A stretch of DNA of 64,000 bases, taken from positions 62,001 through 126,000 of the forward strand of contig PQAF01000032.1 of NCBI GenBank assembly GCA_003105015.1, written 5' to 3'. The DNA is from Rhodocyclales bacterium (GTDB lineage Bacteria; Pseudomonadota; Gammaproteobacteria; Burkholderiales; Rhodocyclaceae). The stretch's first letter is position 1. Every line of letters begins with the position of its first letter. The notes under the pieces are model-generated. The model saw only the letters and a program-made list of their open reading frames with translations, had not been told where the DNA came from and did not search any database. This document shows, piece after piece, positions 40,227 to 50,235 of the stretch. The translations under genes were made by a program, and so were the position numbers.

Positions 40227-43200
40227 GGCAGGGTGAAGTAGATGGCGGCGCCGGCGCCGGGGCTGCCCTCGGCGCGGACGCGGCCGCCGTGGCGCTGGAC
40301 GATGCGCTGGACGGTGGCCAGCCCGATGCCGGTGCCGGCGAACTCGTCGGGCCGGTGCAGGCGCTGGAAGGGCTGGAACAGCTTGTCGACATAGGCCGGG
40401 TCGAAGCCGACGCCGTTGTCGCGGACGAAATAGGCGCGTTCGCCGTCGATTTCCCGGACGCCGAATTCGATGCGGGCAGGTTCGGTCCGCGACGTGAACT
40501 TCCAGGCGTTGTCGAGCAGGTTCTCGAGGACGATGCGCAGCAGCGTCGGATCGGCCTGTGCCGTAACGGCTTCGGCAATGACGATCTCGGGGCGATGACG
40601 CGAATGCTGCGAAAGCTCCAGCAGGACGGTCCGCGCCATGGAGGATAGATCGACTTCGCGGCGATGCAGCGGCATGCGCGTGATGCGCGCCAGTTCGATC
40701 ATGTCGTCGATGGTCTGGGAGAGCCGCTGGCTGGCCTTGCGGATGCGCTCCAGGTGGCCGCGGGCGGTGTCGTCGAGGCGGCTGCCGTAGTCCTCGGCGA
40801 GGATGTGGGCGAAGCCGTCGATGCCGCGCAGAGGCGCGCGCAGGTCGTGCGAGACGGAGTAGGAAAAGGCTTCCAGCTCGCGGTTGGAGGCCTCGAGGGC
40901 GGCGGTGCGCTCGCGCACGCGACGCTCGAGGCCCTCGTTGAGCTGGCGGATCTCCAACTGGGCGCGCTCGAGGGAGTCGATGTCCTGGTTGACGATGACG
41001 GCGCCGCTGATGCGGCCTTCGGCATCGAAGAGCGGGACGGCCGAGTTGAGGATGGTCCTGCGGCTGCCGTCGAAGCACTGGATGACGATCTTCTCGTTGA
41101 TCGAGGTTTCGCCCTTGCTGAACGCCCGGGCGGCCGCCCATTCCTCGGGCCGGATCTCCCGCCCGCTGTCGGCCCACCAGGCCTTGTATTCGCCGAACTG
41201 CTCGATGCCGACGTAGCGGGCGCCCGCCCAGATGCGGGTGGCGGCGGGATTGCTGCGGCTGATGCGGCCCTGGCTGTCCATCAGCCAGACGCCCACCGGC
41301 AGCGAATCCATCACCGCCTCGAGCAGCTGGCGCTCGCGCTGGACGGCTTCCTCCGCGCGGTGGCGCTCTGTGATGTCGGTGAATACGCCGATGTAGCGCA
41401 GGGGTTTCCCCGTCTCGTCGCGCACGACGGTGATGCTGAGCAGCTCGGGATAGATTTCGCCGTTCTTGCGGCGGTTCCAGATCTCGCCGCTCCAGTAGCC
41501 GTCGCGCACGATCGCCTGCCACATCGCCGCGTAGAAGGCGCGGTCCTGGCGGCCGGACTGCAGCAGGCTGGGATTGCGGCCCAGCACTTCCGCTTCCGTG
41601 TAGCCGGTGATCTCGGTGAAGGCGCGATTGACCGAGATGATGTTCTGCCCGGCGTCGGTGACGGTGACGCCTTCCCGGCTGTTCTCGAAGACGGTGGCGG
41701 CGAGACGCAACTGGATTTCGGCGCGCTTGCGCTCGGCGATGTCGCGGGCGACGCTCATGACGGCGGGGCGGCCGTGCAGGGCGATGCGCACCGCCGCCGT
41801 CTCGACGTTCACGATGTCGCCGTCCAGCGTCAGGTAGCGCCGCTCCGTCAGGGGCAGCATGGCTTCCGTCCCGCTTTCCATGAGTTCCAGGCGCGATTCC
41901 TTCTGCGGCCAGTCCTCGGGCGTGACCAGGTCGCGCAGCGGGCGGCCGATGAGGTCCTGCGGCGATGCCGCCCGGTGCAGGGCCAGGGCCGCCTTGTTGG
42001 CGAGCACGACGCCCCGGTCCTGCAGCACCATGATGGCGTCCGGCGACAGCTCGAACAGGAGCCGATAGCGCTCCTCGCTCTCGCGCAGGGCCATTTCCGA
42101 GGCCTTCCTTTCGGTGATGTCCTTGCCGGTGCCGCGGTAGCCGGCAAAGCGTCCGTCCGGGCCGAAAATGGGCCGCCCGCTGACGACGAACCAGCGCAGG
42201 CTTCCGTCCGGCGAGCGCATGCGGTAGGTGAAGTCGTGGAACGGCTCGTGCCGCTCCAGCAGCGCCCGGTGCCTGGCCCATTCCGCCTCGCCGATCCCCT
42301 CGATCGGCAGTTCCCAGCGCAGCTTGCCGATGGTGGATGTGGCGTCGACGCCGCTCTTGCTCGAAACGCCGACGGACATCTCCGTGAAACGGAAGTGTTC
42401 GTCCTGCTCCCAATACCAGTCGGAGGACAGTTCGGCGAGGTCGCGGAAGCGCGCTTCGCTTTGCCTGAGGTCGCGCGTGACTTCCTTGGCGTGGCGTTCC
42501 GCAAGGCGGCGCGAGCGCACCAGCGTGTGCGCCAGGGCCGCCAGCAGCAAAGTCAGTGTCAGCAGGACGGCGGGGACGTAGATGGCGAGGTGGCGCTGGG
42601 GAAACAGGATCAGTTCCGGGCCGGCCTCTAGGGTCAGGCGCCATTGCGTACCCTGCACACCGACATGGCGCTGCGCGACGTAGCGCACGCCGCCGGCAAG
42701 GGCGGGTTCGCTGCCGGACAGAATGGGCGCGGCAGTTTCAGGCGCGCCGCCCGGCGGCAGGGCGGCGACGCGCAGCCGCACCTGCTGCTCGCGCAGCTGC
42801 GCGAGCAGCGGCGCGAGCATCTTGTCGAGATTGACCGTGATGGCAACCACCCCCGCCAGTCGGCTGCCCGTCAGGGCGAAGCGCGGCGGCTGCGTGTCCG
42901 CGAGGTACACGGGCGCGAGGAAGGCCAGCACGGGCGTGTCTGCATTCGTCCGGTCATGTGCGAAGGGCAGGGTTGCTGCCAGCGCACCTTCCGCTTCCAG
43001 CCGCCCGAGCACCGCGGCGACGGACGGATTGTCGGTAAGTCTCAGGCCCGGCAGCCCGTCGTTCCCGGCGGCGGGCTCGGCGTGGCGGATGAGCAGTTCG
43101 CCGCCCCGGCGCTCCGCGAAGAAATAGGCCTGGATGGGGTGGGTGCCTGCATGCAGGCGCAGGATGTCGACGAAGCCGCGGAATTGTCCGGCGGGCATCC

Positions 43201-43465
43201 CGGGCAGATCCAGGAACGAGGCCTGCAGGGCCCGCGTCAGGCCGGCGAAGTGGGCGACGTGCTCGGCAAGGTTGCCGGCCGTCAGGTCGGCCAGCGCGTT
43301 CAGGCGGTCGTCGGCCTTTTCCCGGACATGGCGGTCGGCCAGTACGCCGCCGACGATGCTCAGGGCGAGGCCGAGCAGCAGCACCGCCGGAACGGTCCAT
43401 CGCGCAACACGGGTATCAGGAAGCGAGCCGGTCATTGGTCGGGGCTGCATTGTTTTGGCAGCCAT
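40223..43465 (-). CDS. CHASE-like/multi-PAS sensor histidine kinase
   Basis: Start placed at MAAKTMQPRPM; PAS repeats; [69 protein letters not shown]. Confidence 0.9.
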   Translation of the reverse strand: MAAKTMQPRPMTGSLPDTRVARWTVPAVLLLGLALSIVGGVLADRHVREKADDRLNALADLTAGNLAEHVAHFAGLTRALQASFLDLPGMPAGQFRGFVDILRLHAGTHPIQAYFFAERRGGELLIRHAEPAAGNDGLPGLRLTDNPSVAAVLGRLEAEGALAATLPFAHDRTNADTPVLAFLAPVYLADTQPPRFALTGSRLAGVVAITVNLDKMLAPLLAQLREQQVRLRVAALPPGGAPETAAPILSGSEPALAGGVRYVAQRHVGVQGTQWRLTLEAGPELILFPQRHLAIYVPAVLLTLTLLLAALAHTLVRSRRLAERHAKEVTRDLRQSEARFRDLAELSSDWYWEQDEHFRFTEMSVGVSSKSGVDATSTIGKLRWELPIEGIGEAEWARHRALLERHEPFHDFTYRMRSPDGSLRWFVVSGRPIFGPDGRFAGYRGTGKDITERKASEMALRESEERYRLLFELSPDAIMVLQDRGVVLANKAALALHRAASPQDLIGRPLRDLVTPEDWPQKESRLELMESGTEAMLPLTERRYLTLDGDIVNVETAAVRIALHGRPAVMSVARDIAERKRAEIQLRLAATVFENSREGVTVTDAGQNIISVNRAFTEITGYTEAEVLGRNPSLLQSGRQDRAFYAAMWQAIVRDGYWSGEIWNRRKNGEIYPELLSITVVRDETGKPLRYIGVFTDITERHRAEEAVQRERQLLEAVMDSLPVGVWLMDSQGRISRSNPAATRIWAGARYVGIEQFGEYKAWWADSGREIRPEEWAAARAFSKGETSINEKIVIQCFDGSRRTILNSAVPLFDAEGRISGAVIVNQDIDSLERAQLEIRQLNEGLERRVRERTAALEASNRELEAFSYSVSHDLRAPLRGIDGFAHILAEDYGSRLDDTARGHLERIRKASQRLSQTIDDMIELARITRMPLHRREVDLSSMARTVLLELSQHSRHRPEIVIAEAVTAQADPTLLRIVLENLLDNAWKFTSRTEPARIEFGVREIDGERAYFVRDNGVGFDPAYVDKLFQPFQRLHRPDEFAGTGIGLATVQRIVQRHGGRVRAEGSPGAGAAIYFTLP

Positions 43466-43543
43466 GTTTGCTTTATGCCTTAACCAACCATCTCGGCGCA
43501 AGCAGGAAATACTTGAGCTAAACCTTGCAGTCCGGAGGGGAAT

Positions 43544-45009
43544 TCAGGGCAGGGTGAAGTAGAAGGAGGCGCCCTGTCCGGGCGAGCCTTCCGCCCAGAC
43601 GCGCCCGCCGTGGCGGCGCAGGATGCGATAGACGATGGCCAGGCCGATGCCGGTGCCCTCGAAGCGCTTGGCATCGTGCAGGCGCTGGAAGGGCTTGAAC
43701 AGCTTGTCGGCATAGGCCATCTCGAAGCCGGCACCGTTGTCCCTGACGCAGAAGACCTTGCCGCCGCCCATCGTGCAGAGGGTGATTTCGATGCGGGCAT
43801 CGGGGCGCTCGGCGGTGAATTTCCAGGCATTGCGCAGCAGGTTGTCGAGCAGGGTCTTCAGCAGGACGGGATCGCCCCGGGCGCTCAGGTTTTCGGCGAT
43901 GTGCCAGTCGACCTTGCGTTCCGGCGCCTGTTCCTCCAGGGCGCTGCGGATCTCGCCGGCCTGGGCGCTGAGGTCTACGGGCACACACTTCAGTTCCTGG
44001 CGGCTGACGCGGGCCAGGCTGAGCAGGTCGTCGATGAGGAGCCCCATCTTCTGGCTGGAGGCGCGGATGCGCTCCAGGAATTGGCGGCCCTGCGGGCTGA
44101 CCTGCGAATCCGGGTCCTCGGCAAGCAGGTGGCTGAAGCCGTCGAGTGCCCGCAGCGGCGCGCGCAGGTCGTGGGAGACCGAGTAGCTGAAGGCCTCCAG
44201 TTCATGGTTTGCGGCTTCCAGTTCGTGGTTGGCCGCCTCCAGGGCTGCCGTCCGCTCGCGCACCCGCTGCTCCAGCGTCTCGTTCATGCTGCGGATGGTG
44301 GCATTGCCGGCCTGCAGTTCGCCGAGCAGTTTCTCGATGTTGTCCGCCATGCGGTTGAAGGCCCGCGACGTCTGGGCAATCTCGATCACATTGGATTCCG
44401 GTGCGCGCCTTGAAAGGTCGCGTCGCCGAACTGCCGGGCGCTGGCGGCAAGCTCCCGCAGCGGCTTCAGGCCGCTGCGCAGCGTCAGGATGAACAGGGGC
44501 AGGGCAATGGCCAGGATGGCCAGCGAGAACAGGAAGGTCAGCCCGAGCTGTCGCCACAGGTCGGCGGCCAGGATGCCTGCCGAAGGTTCGGCGAGGAGCT
44601 CGCCGTAGCGGACGCCGCCGGCGTCGATGGACATGCGAACGGGCTCGGCGCGCAGGCCCAGGAGGGCCGGGAACCAGCCGGGTGCGCCGTCTCCATGTTC
44701 GGGACGCTCGGGAAGGCGGCCTTCGACGAGCGTCTTCTCGCCGGCGGCATCGCGCAGTTCCAGGCGCTGGAAGTAGCCATGGCGGAGGACGCTGTCGAGG
44801 GTTTGCTGGGCGGTGGCGAGGTCGCCGACGACGAGATCGTTTCGCAGCGTGGGCACCAGCGCGACGCCGATGCTGCGGGATTGCTCCGCCATGCGCTGCT
44901 GCGCATTGCGTACCTGGATGACGGCCTCGGTGGCGAAGTCGACCGCGAAGATCGTGACGATGGCAGCCGTGGCAAGCAGGAGAATGCGCGCCTGCAATCC
45001 GATTCTCAC
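43544..45009 (-). pseudogene. HAMP sensor histidine kinase interrupted by a frameshift near 44419-44423
   Basis: N-terminal half (GTG 45009, VRIGLQARILLLATAAIVTIFAVDF...LKPLRELAASARQFGD) and C-terminal half (DLSRRAPESNVIEIAQTSRAFNRMADNIEKLL...FYFTLP) lie in different frames and meet inside the HAMP domain. Confidence 0.75.
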
Positions 45010-45821
45010 TGGCCGATCTTCCGGTAGATGCGGCGGACGTTGTCGTAGTCGCGCTCGCCGGCCGGCTCGAAGCCGGGTGACTTGATCTTCTGCAGCAGGG
45101 GAACGGCCCTGGGGTCGTGCTGCATGCCGGTCAGGGCGCGCCGGATGGCTTCCGCCTTGTCCCGGGGGACGCGCGGATGGACGATGACCGGCAGTTCCGC
45201 AAACTCCTCGGAGACGAACAGCAGGCGATAGAGGAGACCTTCCCGTTCGGCATACTGGGCCAGGAAGCGGGAATTGACTGCGGCAGCATCCACCTGCCTG
45301 GCCTTGAGCTGGGCCAGCGCGCCTTCCTGGTTGCCGGCAAACACGGCCTCCGAGCGAATGCCGCCGGAATCGAGGGCCACCCTGGGAACGGCATACGCGA
45401 CGAAGGCCTCCTCGGACGGGTAGGCGATTCGCCTGCCTTCCAGGTCCTTCAGCGACTGCAGAGGGCTGTCGGCAGGGACGGCGATGACGCCGCGGATGGG
45501 ATCGCCGCCCCAGCGGGCGATCACCCTGTAGAGGCCGTCGAATTCCTTCTGGAAATTGTGATTGGTATAGGCAAAGTCGAATTCGCCGCGGCCCATCATG
45601 GCGTCGGTTTCCTGCACCGTGCGCCCCATTTTCATCTGCAGGGGGATGCCGGTGACTTCGGTCAGGTATTGCAGGAGGGGATTCCACCTTTCGGCGGTGA
45701 GGAGCGGGCTCTGCTGGTTGAGCACGCCGAAAACCAGCGCTCTGGATTCCGTGGCGGATGCCGGCCCGGCGAGGAGGAAGCCAAAGCACAGCGCCAGCAA
45801 TGTCAGAACCCGCTTCGGCAT
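45006..45821 (-). CDS. PhnD-like phosphate/phosphonate-type periplasmic binding protein
   Basis: Signal peptide MPKRVLTLLALCFGFLLAGPASA; LVFGVLNQQSPLLTAERWNPLLQYLTEVTGIPLQMKM...FDFAYTNHNFQKEF. Confidence 0.83.
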   Translation of the reverse strand: MPKRVLTLLALCFGFLLAGPASATESRALVFGVLNQQSPLLTAERWNPLLQYLTEVTGIPLQMKMGRTVQETDAMMGRGEFDFAYTNHNFQKEFDGLYRVIARWGGDPIRGVIAVPADSPLQSLKDLEGRRIAYPSEEAFVAYAVPRVALDSGGIRSEAVFAGNQEGALAQLKARQVDAAAVNSRFLAQYAEREGLLYRLLFVSEEFAELPVIVHPRVPRDKAEAIRRALTGMQHDPRAVPLLQKIKSPGFEPAGERDYDNVRRIYRKIGQ

Positions 45822-45913
45822 ACGCGAAAAGAATACCGTACAAGGTTGGAAAATAGCACCCAACCGCCGGGGATACAAGGAACGGTGGCGACAGTCTGCT
45901 TGGCGGTTTGTCA

Positions 45914-48900
45914 TCATGACAGGGTGAAGAAGAAGGCCGCACCCTGGCCGGGGCTGCTCTCGGCCCAGATGCGTCCGCCATGGCGGAGCAGGACGCGATG
46001 GGCGATGGCCAGGCCGATCCCGGTGCCCTCGAAGCGCTTCGGGTCGTGCAGGCGCTGGAAGGGCTTGAACAGTTTGTCGGCGTAGGCCATCTCGAAGCCC
46101 GCGCCGTTGTCCCGCACGCAATAGACCTTGCCGCGCCCGCTGCAGTCGGCGGACAGTTCGATGCGGGCATCCTTTCGCTCCGCGGTGAATTTCCAGGCAT
46201 TGCTCAGCAGGTTGTCGAGCAGGGCCTTCATCAGCACCGGGTCGGCGTTCACGTGCAGGCCGGGCGCGATCTGCCAGTCGACCTTGCGCTGCGGGAACTG
46301 ATCCTCCAGGGACTCGCGGATCTCGCCCGCCAGGATGCTGAGGTCGACCGGAACCCGCCGCAGTTCCTGCCGGCTGACGCGGGCAAGGTCGAGCAGGTTG
46401 TCGATCAGTTCGCCCATGCGCTTGCTGGCAGCCCGGATGCGGGCAAGGTAGTTGAGGCCGTTCTCGTCGAACTTCTGCGCGTACTCCTCTTCGAGCAGGT
46501 GGCTGAATCCGTTCAGCGCGCGTAGCGGTGCGCGCAGGTCGTGGGAGACCGAATAGCTGAACGATTCGAGCTCCTGGTTGGAGGCCTCCAGTTCGGCGGT
46601 GCGCTCGTGAACGCGCCGCTCGAGGGTTTCGTTGAGCAGGAGGATCTCGGCCTCGGCGAGCTTGCGTGCGGTGATGTCGTCGAACATGACGAAGACTTTC
46701 TCCGCCACGGGGACGCCGAAGATGGACATGGTCTTGACGCTGCCATCCTTGCAGGTGACCCGGTACTCCCTGGCCTCGATTTCCTGGTTGAATGCGATGG
46801 CCTTCTCGACGAGCCCCATCCACTGCGCGACGACTTCGCTGCGGTAGGCCTCGTCGGGGTAGGCCTTGACCCACCAGGCGCCCATGTCGGGGATGTCCTC
46901 GGGCCGGTAGCCGAAAGTGTCGATCGCCTTGCGGTTGATGAACTCGATCCGGCCTTCCATGTTCACGATGGCCATCGATATGGGGCTCTGTTCGATGATG
47001 TGCCTGAACCGTGCCTCGCTTTCGCGCAGGGCCGTCTCGGCCTGCTTGCGCTCGGAGATGTCGAGGCCGAGGCTGATGACCGAAGGCCGGCCGTCGACCT
47101 CGATGCGCACGCCGGTGATGACGTAGGGGATGCGCGCACCGCTTTTCGCGATCAGGGTGGCTTCGACGCTGGATGACCCCGTTGCGAATACCTGCGCGGT
47201 CGCGCGGCGGATGTGCGTCCGCTCGTCCTCGTCGTAGAGCTCGATGGTGCGGAGGAGCGCCAGCTCGTCGGAACTGAGACCGAGCACTTTCTCCAGGTTC
47301 TTGTTCCACAGCAGAAAGCGGCCGGACGGGTCGAACAGGAAGAAAATGCCGGGGATGGAGTCGATCAGCTTCTGGCTGAAATCGCGCTCTCTGCGGATAA
47401 CCGCCTGCGCCTGTTCCTGCTCGGTGACGTCCGTATAGGTCGTGACGAAGCCGCCGCCGGCCAAGGGATTGCCGCGCACCTCGATGATGCGGCCGTTGGG
47501 ACGGGTGCGGCGAAAGCAGTGCGGCTGGAAGTTGCGGGCGCGCTCGACCATCTCCTGCACCTTCGCCTCGATATCGCAGGGCCCGTATTCGCCGCGCCGG
47601 GCATTGAAGCGGGCGAAGTCGGCAAAGGTGGCGCCGCCGCCGGCCAGCGACTCGGGGAGGTCGAGCAACTCGCAGAATCGCTTGTTGAGCGCCGACATGT
47701 TGAGGTCGGCGTCGACGACGCTGATGCCCTGGTCCATCGCCTCCAGCGTGGCCTGCAGGATGGCCGTCTGGCGGGCCAGCGCGGCTTCCGCCTGCTTGCG
47801 CTCCGAGATGTCGAGGCCGACCCCGATCAGGCCCGGACGGCCGTCCTCCAGTTCGATGCGCTCGCCGGTGAAGAAGAAGGGCCGCAGGGTGCCGTCCTTC
47901 GACTTGAAGCGGGCCTCGGCGGTAGTGGAGCCGCTGGCGAACACTTCGCCGATGCGCGACGCGATCAACTCCCTGTCGCTGCCCTCGAAGAAATCGAGGG
48001 GATGCGCGGCGGACATGTCTTTGCTCGAGTAGCCGGCGATGGTCTCGAAGTTCCGGTTCCAAAGCAGGAAACGTCCGTCCTGGCCGATCAGGTAGAAGAT
48101 GCCGGGCACCGATTCGATCAGGCGCTGGCGGAAGTCCCGCTCGCGGCGGATTTCGGCGGCAATGCGTTCCTGCTCGGTGATGTCGGCGTAGGTGGTGACG
48201 AAGCCGCCGTCGGGGAGGGGGGTGCCGATGATTTCCAGCACCCTGCCGTCGGGTCGCGTGCGCTTGAGCCGGTGCGGCACGAAATGCCGGGCGCGCTCGA
48301 TGCGCTCGCGCACCTGCGCTGCGACGTCGCCGGGGCCGTATTCCCCGCGCTCGGCGTTGAAGCGGAAGACATCCTCGAGCGTCGTGCCTTCGTGGATGAG
48401 GGACGGCGGGAAGTCCAGCAGTTCGAGGAGGCGCTGGTTGTGTCCGATCAGCCTCAGGTCCGCGTCGACGACGCTGACTCCCTGGGACATGGTCTCCAGC
48501 GTGGTACGCAGCACCTGGGTCATGTCCCTCGCCAGTCGGTGGGCGCGTTCGCGCGAGCGGGCCTGCACCAGGTAAAGCGCAGCCAGCAGGTGGCTGATGA
48601 TCAATCCGCCGATCAGGACCAGGACGGGCATGCCGCGGCCAGGCTGGCTGCGCAGCCATGCGGTATGGGCGTCGTAACTTACTTCCCAATTCCTGCCGCC
48701 GAACCCGATGGTGGTTTTCCGCGTGTACAGCGGCGGCCCGTCTGCCGAGGCGCCGCTCTCGAAGACCGTCATGCGCGGACCGGCGCTGCCGGGCTGGGTC
48801 GGTCCGGCATCCTCAACGTGGATGCGCACGCCGTCGACGTCGAGCCGGCGGAAGAAATCGCCGAATGTGGCATGGCTGTCGACCGTCAGGACGACGAAGC

Positions 48901-49612
48901 CTTCCAGGGCGGCACGGCGCTGCCCTACGCTGCCGGTGGGCGCGCCATGGCGGTAGGCGGGGGCACGCAGGACCAGGCGCGGTGCGCCGTCGGGACTTTG
49001 CACGACCCTGAACGGCGCCGAAATCTGGAAGCGTCCGCTGTCCCGTGCCATCCGGATGGCATCGATATTGCCGGCCTGGGTGCCGGCGTCATAGCCGAAA
49101 GCCGCCAGATTGGCGGCCATGGGCTCGATGAACTCGATCACGACATAGTCCGGCCGGTTGCCTTCGGGCCGGATGCTGAAGGCGGGATAGCCCTTCGGGT
49201 CCAGGCTGCGGTCTTTGCGTACGCGTTCGGTGAAGGCGGCCTTGTCTCGGTGGCGGACGTATCGCTGGAAAGAGAGGGCCTGCAGGCCGGGAAGGCGCTG
49301 ATTGAGCTGCAGGTTCTCGCTGTAGCGATGGAACTCTCGGCGATCGACCCGCTCGGAGGCGATGAACAGGCCTTGCAGGCCGAGAACCAGGTTGCGGAAG
49401 TCGTCCAGCCGCTTCTCAAGCTGGGCGAAGGCGGTTTCGGCGCTGGATTCGAAGCGCCCCCGGGCCTCGCGCGCCAGATGGTCCGACAGCGCCCATGCCG
49501 CCAAGCAGGAAATCAGCACCCCGGCCGCCAGCACGAGGCCTGCCGCCATGCGAGGAGACAAGCCGCCGCGGGGCGGATCTTGGTCTCGGATCTTGGCGGA
49601 CAGTCCCTGCAT
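45914..49612 (-). CDS. CHASE-multi-PAS sensor histidine kinase
   Basis: CHASE: LPGLQALSFQRYVRHRDKAAFTERVRKDR...; PAS repeats; [72 protein letters not shown]. Confidence 0.92.
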   Translation of the reverse strand: MQGLSAKIRDQDPPRGGLSPRMAAGLVLAAGVLISCLAAWALSDHLAREARGRFESSAETAFAQLEKRLDDFRNLVLGLQGLFIASERVDRREFHRYSENLQLNQRLPGLQALSFQRYVRHRDKAAFTERVRKDRSLDPKGYPAFSIRPEGNRPDYVVIEFIEPMAANLAAFGYDAGTQAGNIDAIRMARDSGRFQISAPFRVVQSPDGAPRLVLRAPAYRHGAPTGSVGQRRAALEGFVVLTVDSHATFGDFFRRLDVDGVRIHVEDAGPTQPGSAGPRMTVFESGASADGPPLYTRKTTIGFGGRNWEVSYDAHTAWLRSQPGRGMPVLVLIGGLIISHLLAALYLVQARSRERAHRLARDMTQVLRTTLETMSQGVSVVDADLRLIGHNQRLLELLDFPPSLIHEGTTLEDVFRFNAERGEYGPGDVAAQVRERIERARHFVPHRLKRTRPDGRVLEIIGTPLPDGGFVTTYADITEQERIAAEIRRERDFRQRLIESVPGIFYLIGQDGRFLLWNRNFETIAGYSSKDMSAAHPLDFFEGSDRELIASRIGEVFASGSTTAEARFKSKDGTLRPFFFTGERIELEDGRPGLIGVGLDISERKQAEAALARQTAILQATLEAMDQGISVVDADLNMSALNKRFCELLDLPESLAGGGATFADFARFNARRGEYGPCDIEAKVQEMVERARNFQPHCFRRTRPNGRIIEVRGNPLAGGGFVTTYTDVTEQEQAQAVIRRERDFSQKLIDSIPGIFFLFDPSGRFLLWNKNLEKVLGLSSDELALLRTIELYDEDERTHIRRATAQVFATGSSSVEATLIAKSGARIPYVITGVRIEVDGRPSVISLGLDISERKQAETALRESEARFRHIIEQSPISMAIVNMEGRIEFINRKAIDTFGYRPEDIPDMGAWWVKAYPDEAYRSEVVAQWMGLVEKAIAFNQEIEAREYRVTCKDGSVKTMSIFGVPVAEKVFVMFDDITARKLAEAEILLLNETLERRVHERTAELEASNQELESFSYSVSHDLRAPLRALNGFSHLLEEEYAQKFDENGLNYLARIRAASKRMGELIDNLLDLARVSRQELRRVPVDLSILAGEIRESLEDQFPQRKVDWQIAPGLHVNADPVLMKALLDNLLSNAWKFTAERKDARIELSADCSGRGKVYCVRDNGAGFEMAYADKLFKPFQRLHDPKRFEGTGIGLAIAHRVLLRHGGRIWAESSPGQGAAFFFTLS

Positions 49613-49665
49613 GATCGCAGCTTATAATTTGCATTCGGCCCTGGCAACAAACGTTAACGTACTGA

Positions 49666-50235
49666 ATGCGCGAGAACTTGAGCCACACGCATGCGGATGC
49701 CCCATCCGACTGGGTGAGGCGTTGCGCCGTTCTGCTGCCCCGGGCGGCTGGGGTGCTCGATGTGGCCTGCGGCCGCGGCCGCCATGTGCGGCTTCTGGCC
49801 GGCATGGGGCATGCGGTCGAGGCCGTCGATCGGGATGCGGAGGCATTGGCCGGCCTGTCGGCCCTGCCGGGCGTGACGACCCGCGTGGCGGATCTGGAGA
49901 AGGGTCCCTGGCCCTATGCCGGCCGGCGATTCGATGGCATCGTCGTGTCCAACTACCTGCACCGGCCGCTGTTCCCGCATCTCGTGGCGGCGCTGGCGGA
50001 TGGTGGCGTGCTGATCTACGAAACCTTCATGTCGGGGAATGAACGCTTCGGCCGGCCGTCCAATCCGGACTTTCTGCTGCGCCCGAACGAACTGCTGGAG
50101 GCTTTCGGCGGGGAACTGCAGGTGCTTGCCTTCGAGCAGGGCGAGGTGGTCCGGCCCAAGCCTGCATGCGTGCAGCGCTTGTGCGCCGTCAGGGCTGAAG
50201 ATCCGGCAGGGCTTCGTTTGCCAGAATCCGTCTAG
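49666..50235 (+). CDS. SAM-dependent methyltransferase
   Basis: GVLDVACGRGRHVRLLAGMGHAVEAVDRDAEALAGL...GRRFDGIVVSNYLHRPL. Confidence 0.83.
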   Translation: MRENLSHTHADAPSDWVRRCAVLLPRAAGVLDVACGRGRHVRLLAGMGHAVEAVDRDAEALAGLSALPGVTTRVADLEKGPWPYAGRRFDGIVVSNYLHRPLFPHLVAALADGGVLIYETFMSGNERFGRPSNPDFLLRPNELLEAFGGELQVLAFEQGEVVRPKPACVQRLCAVRAEDPAGLRLPESV

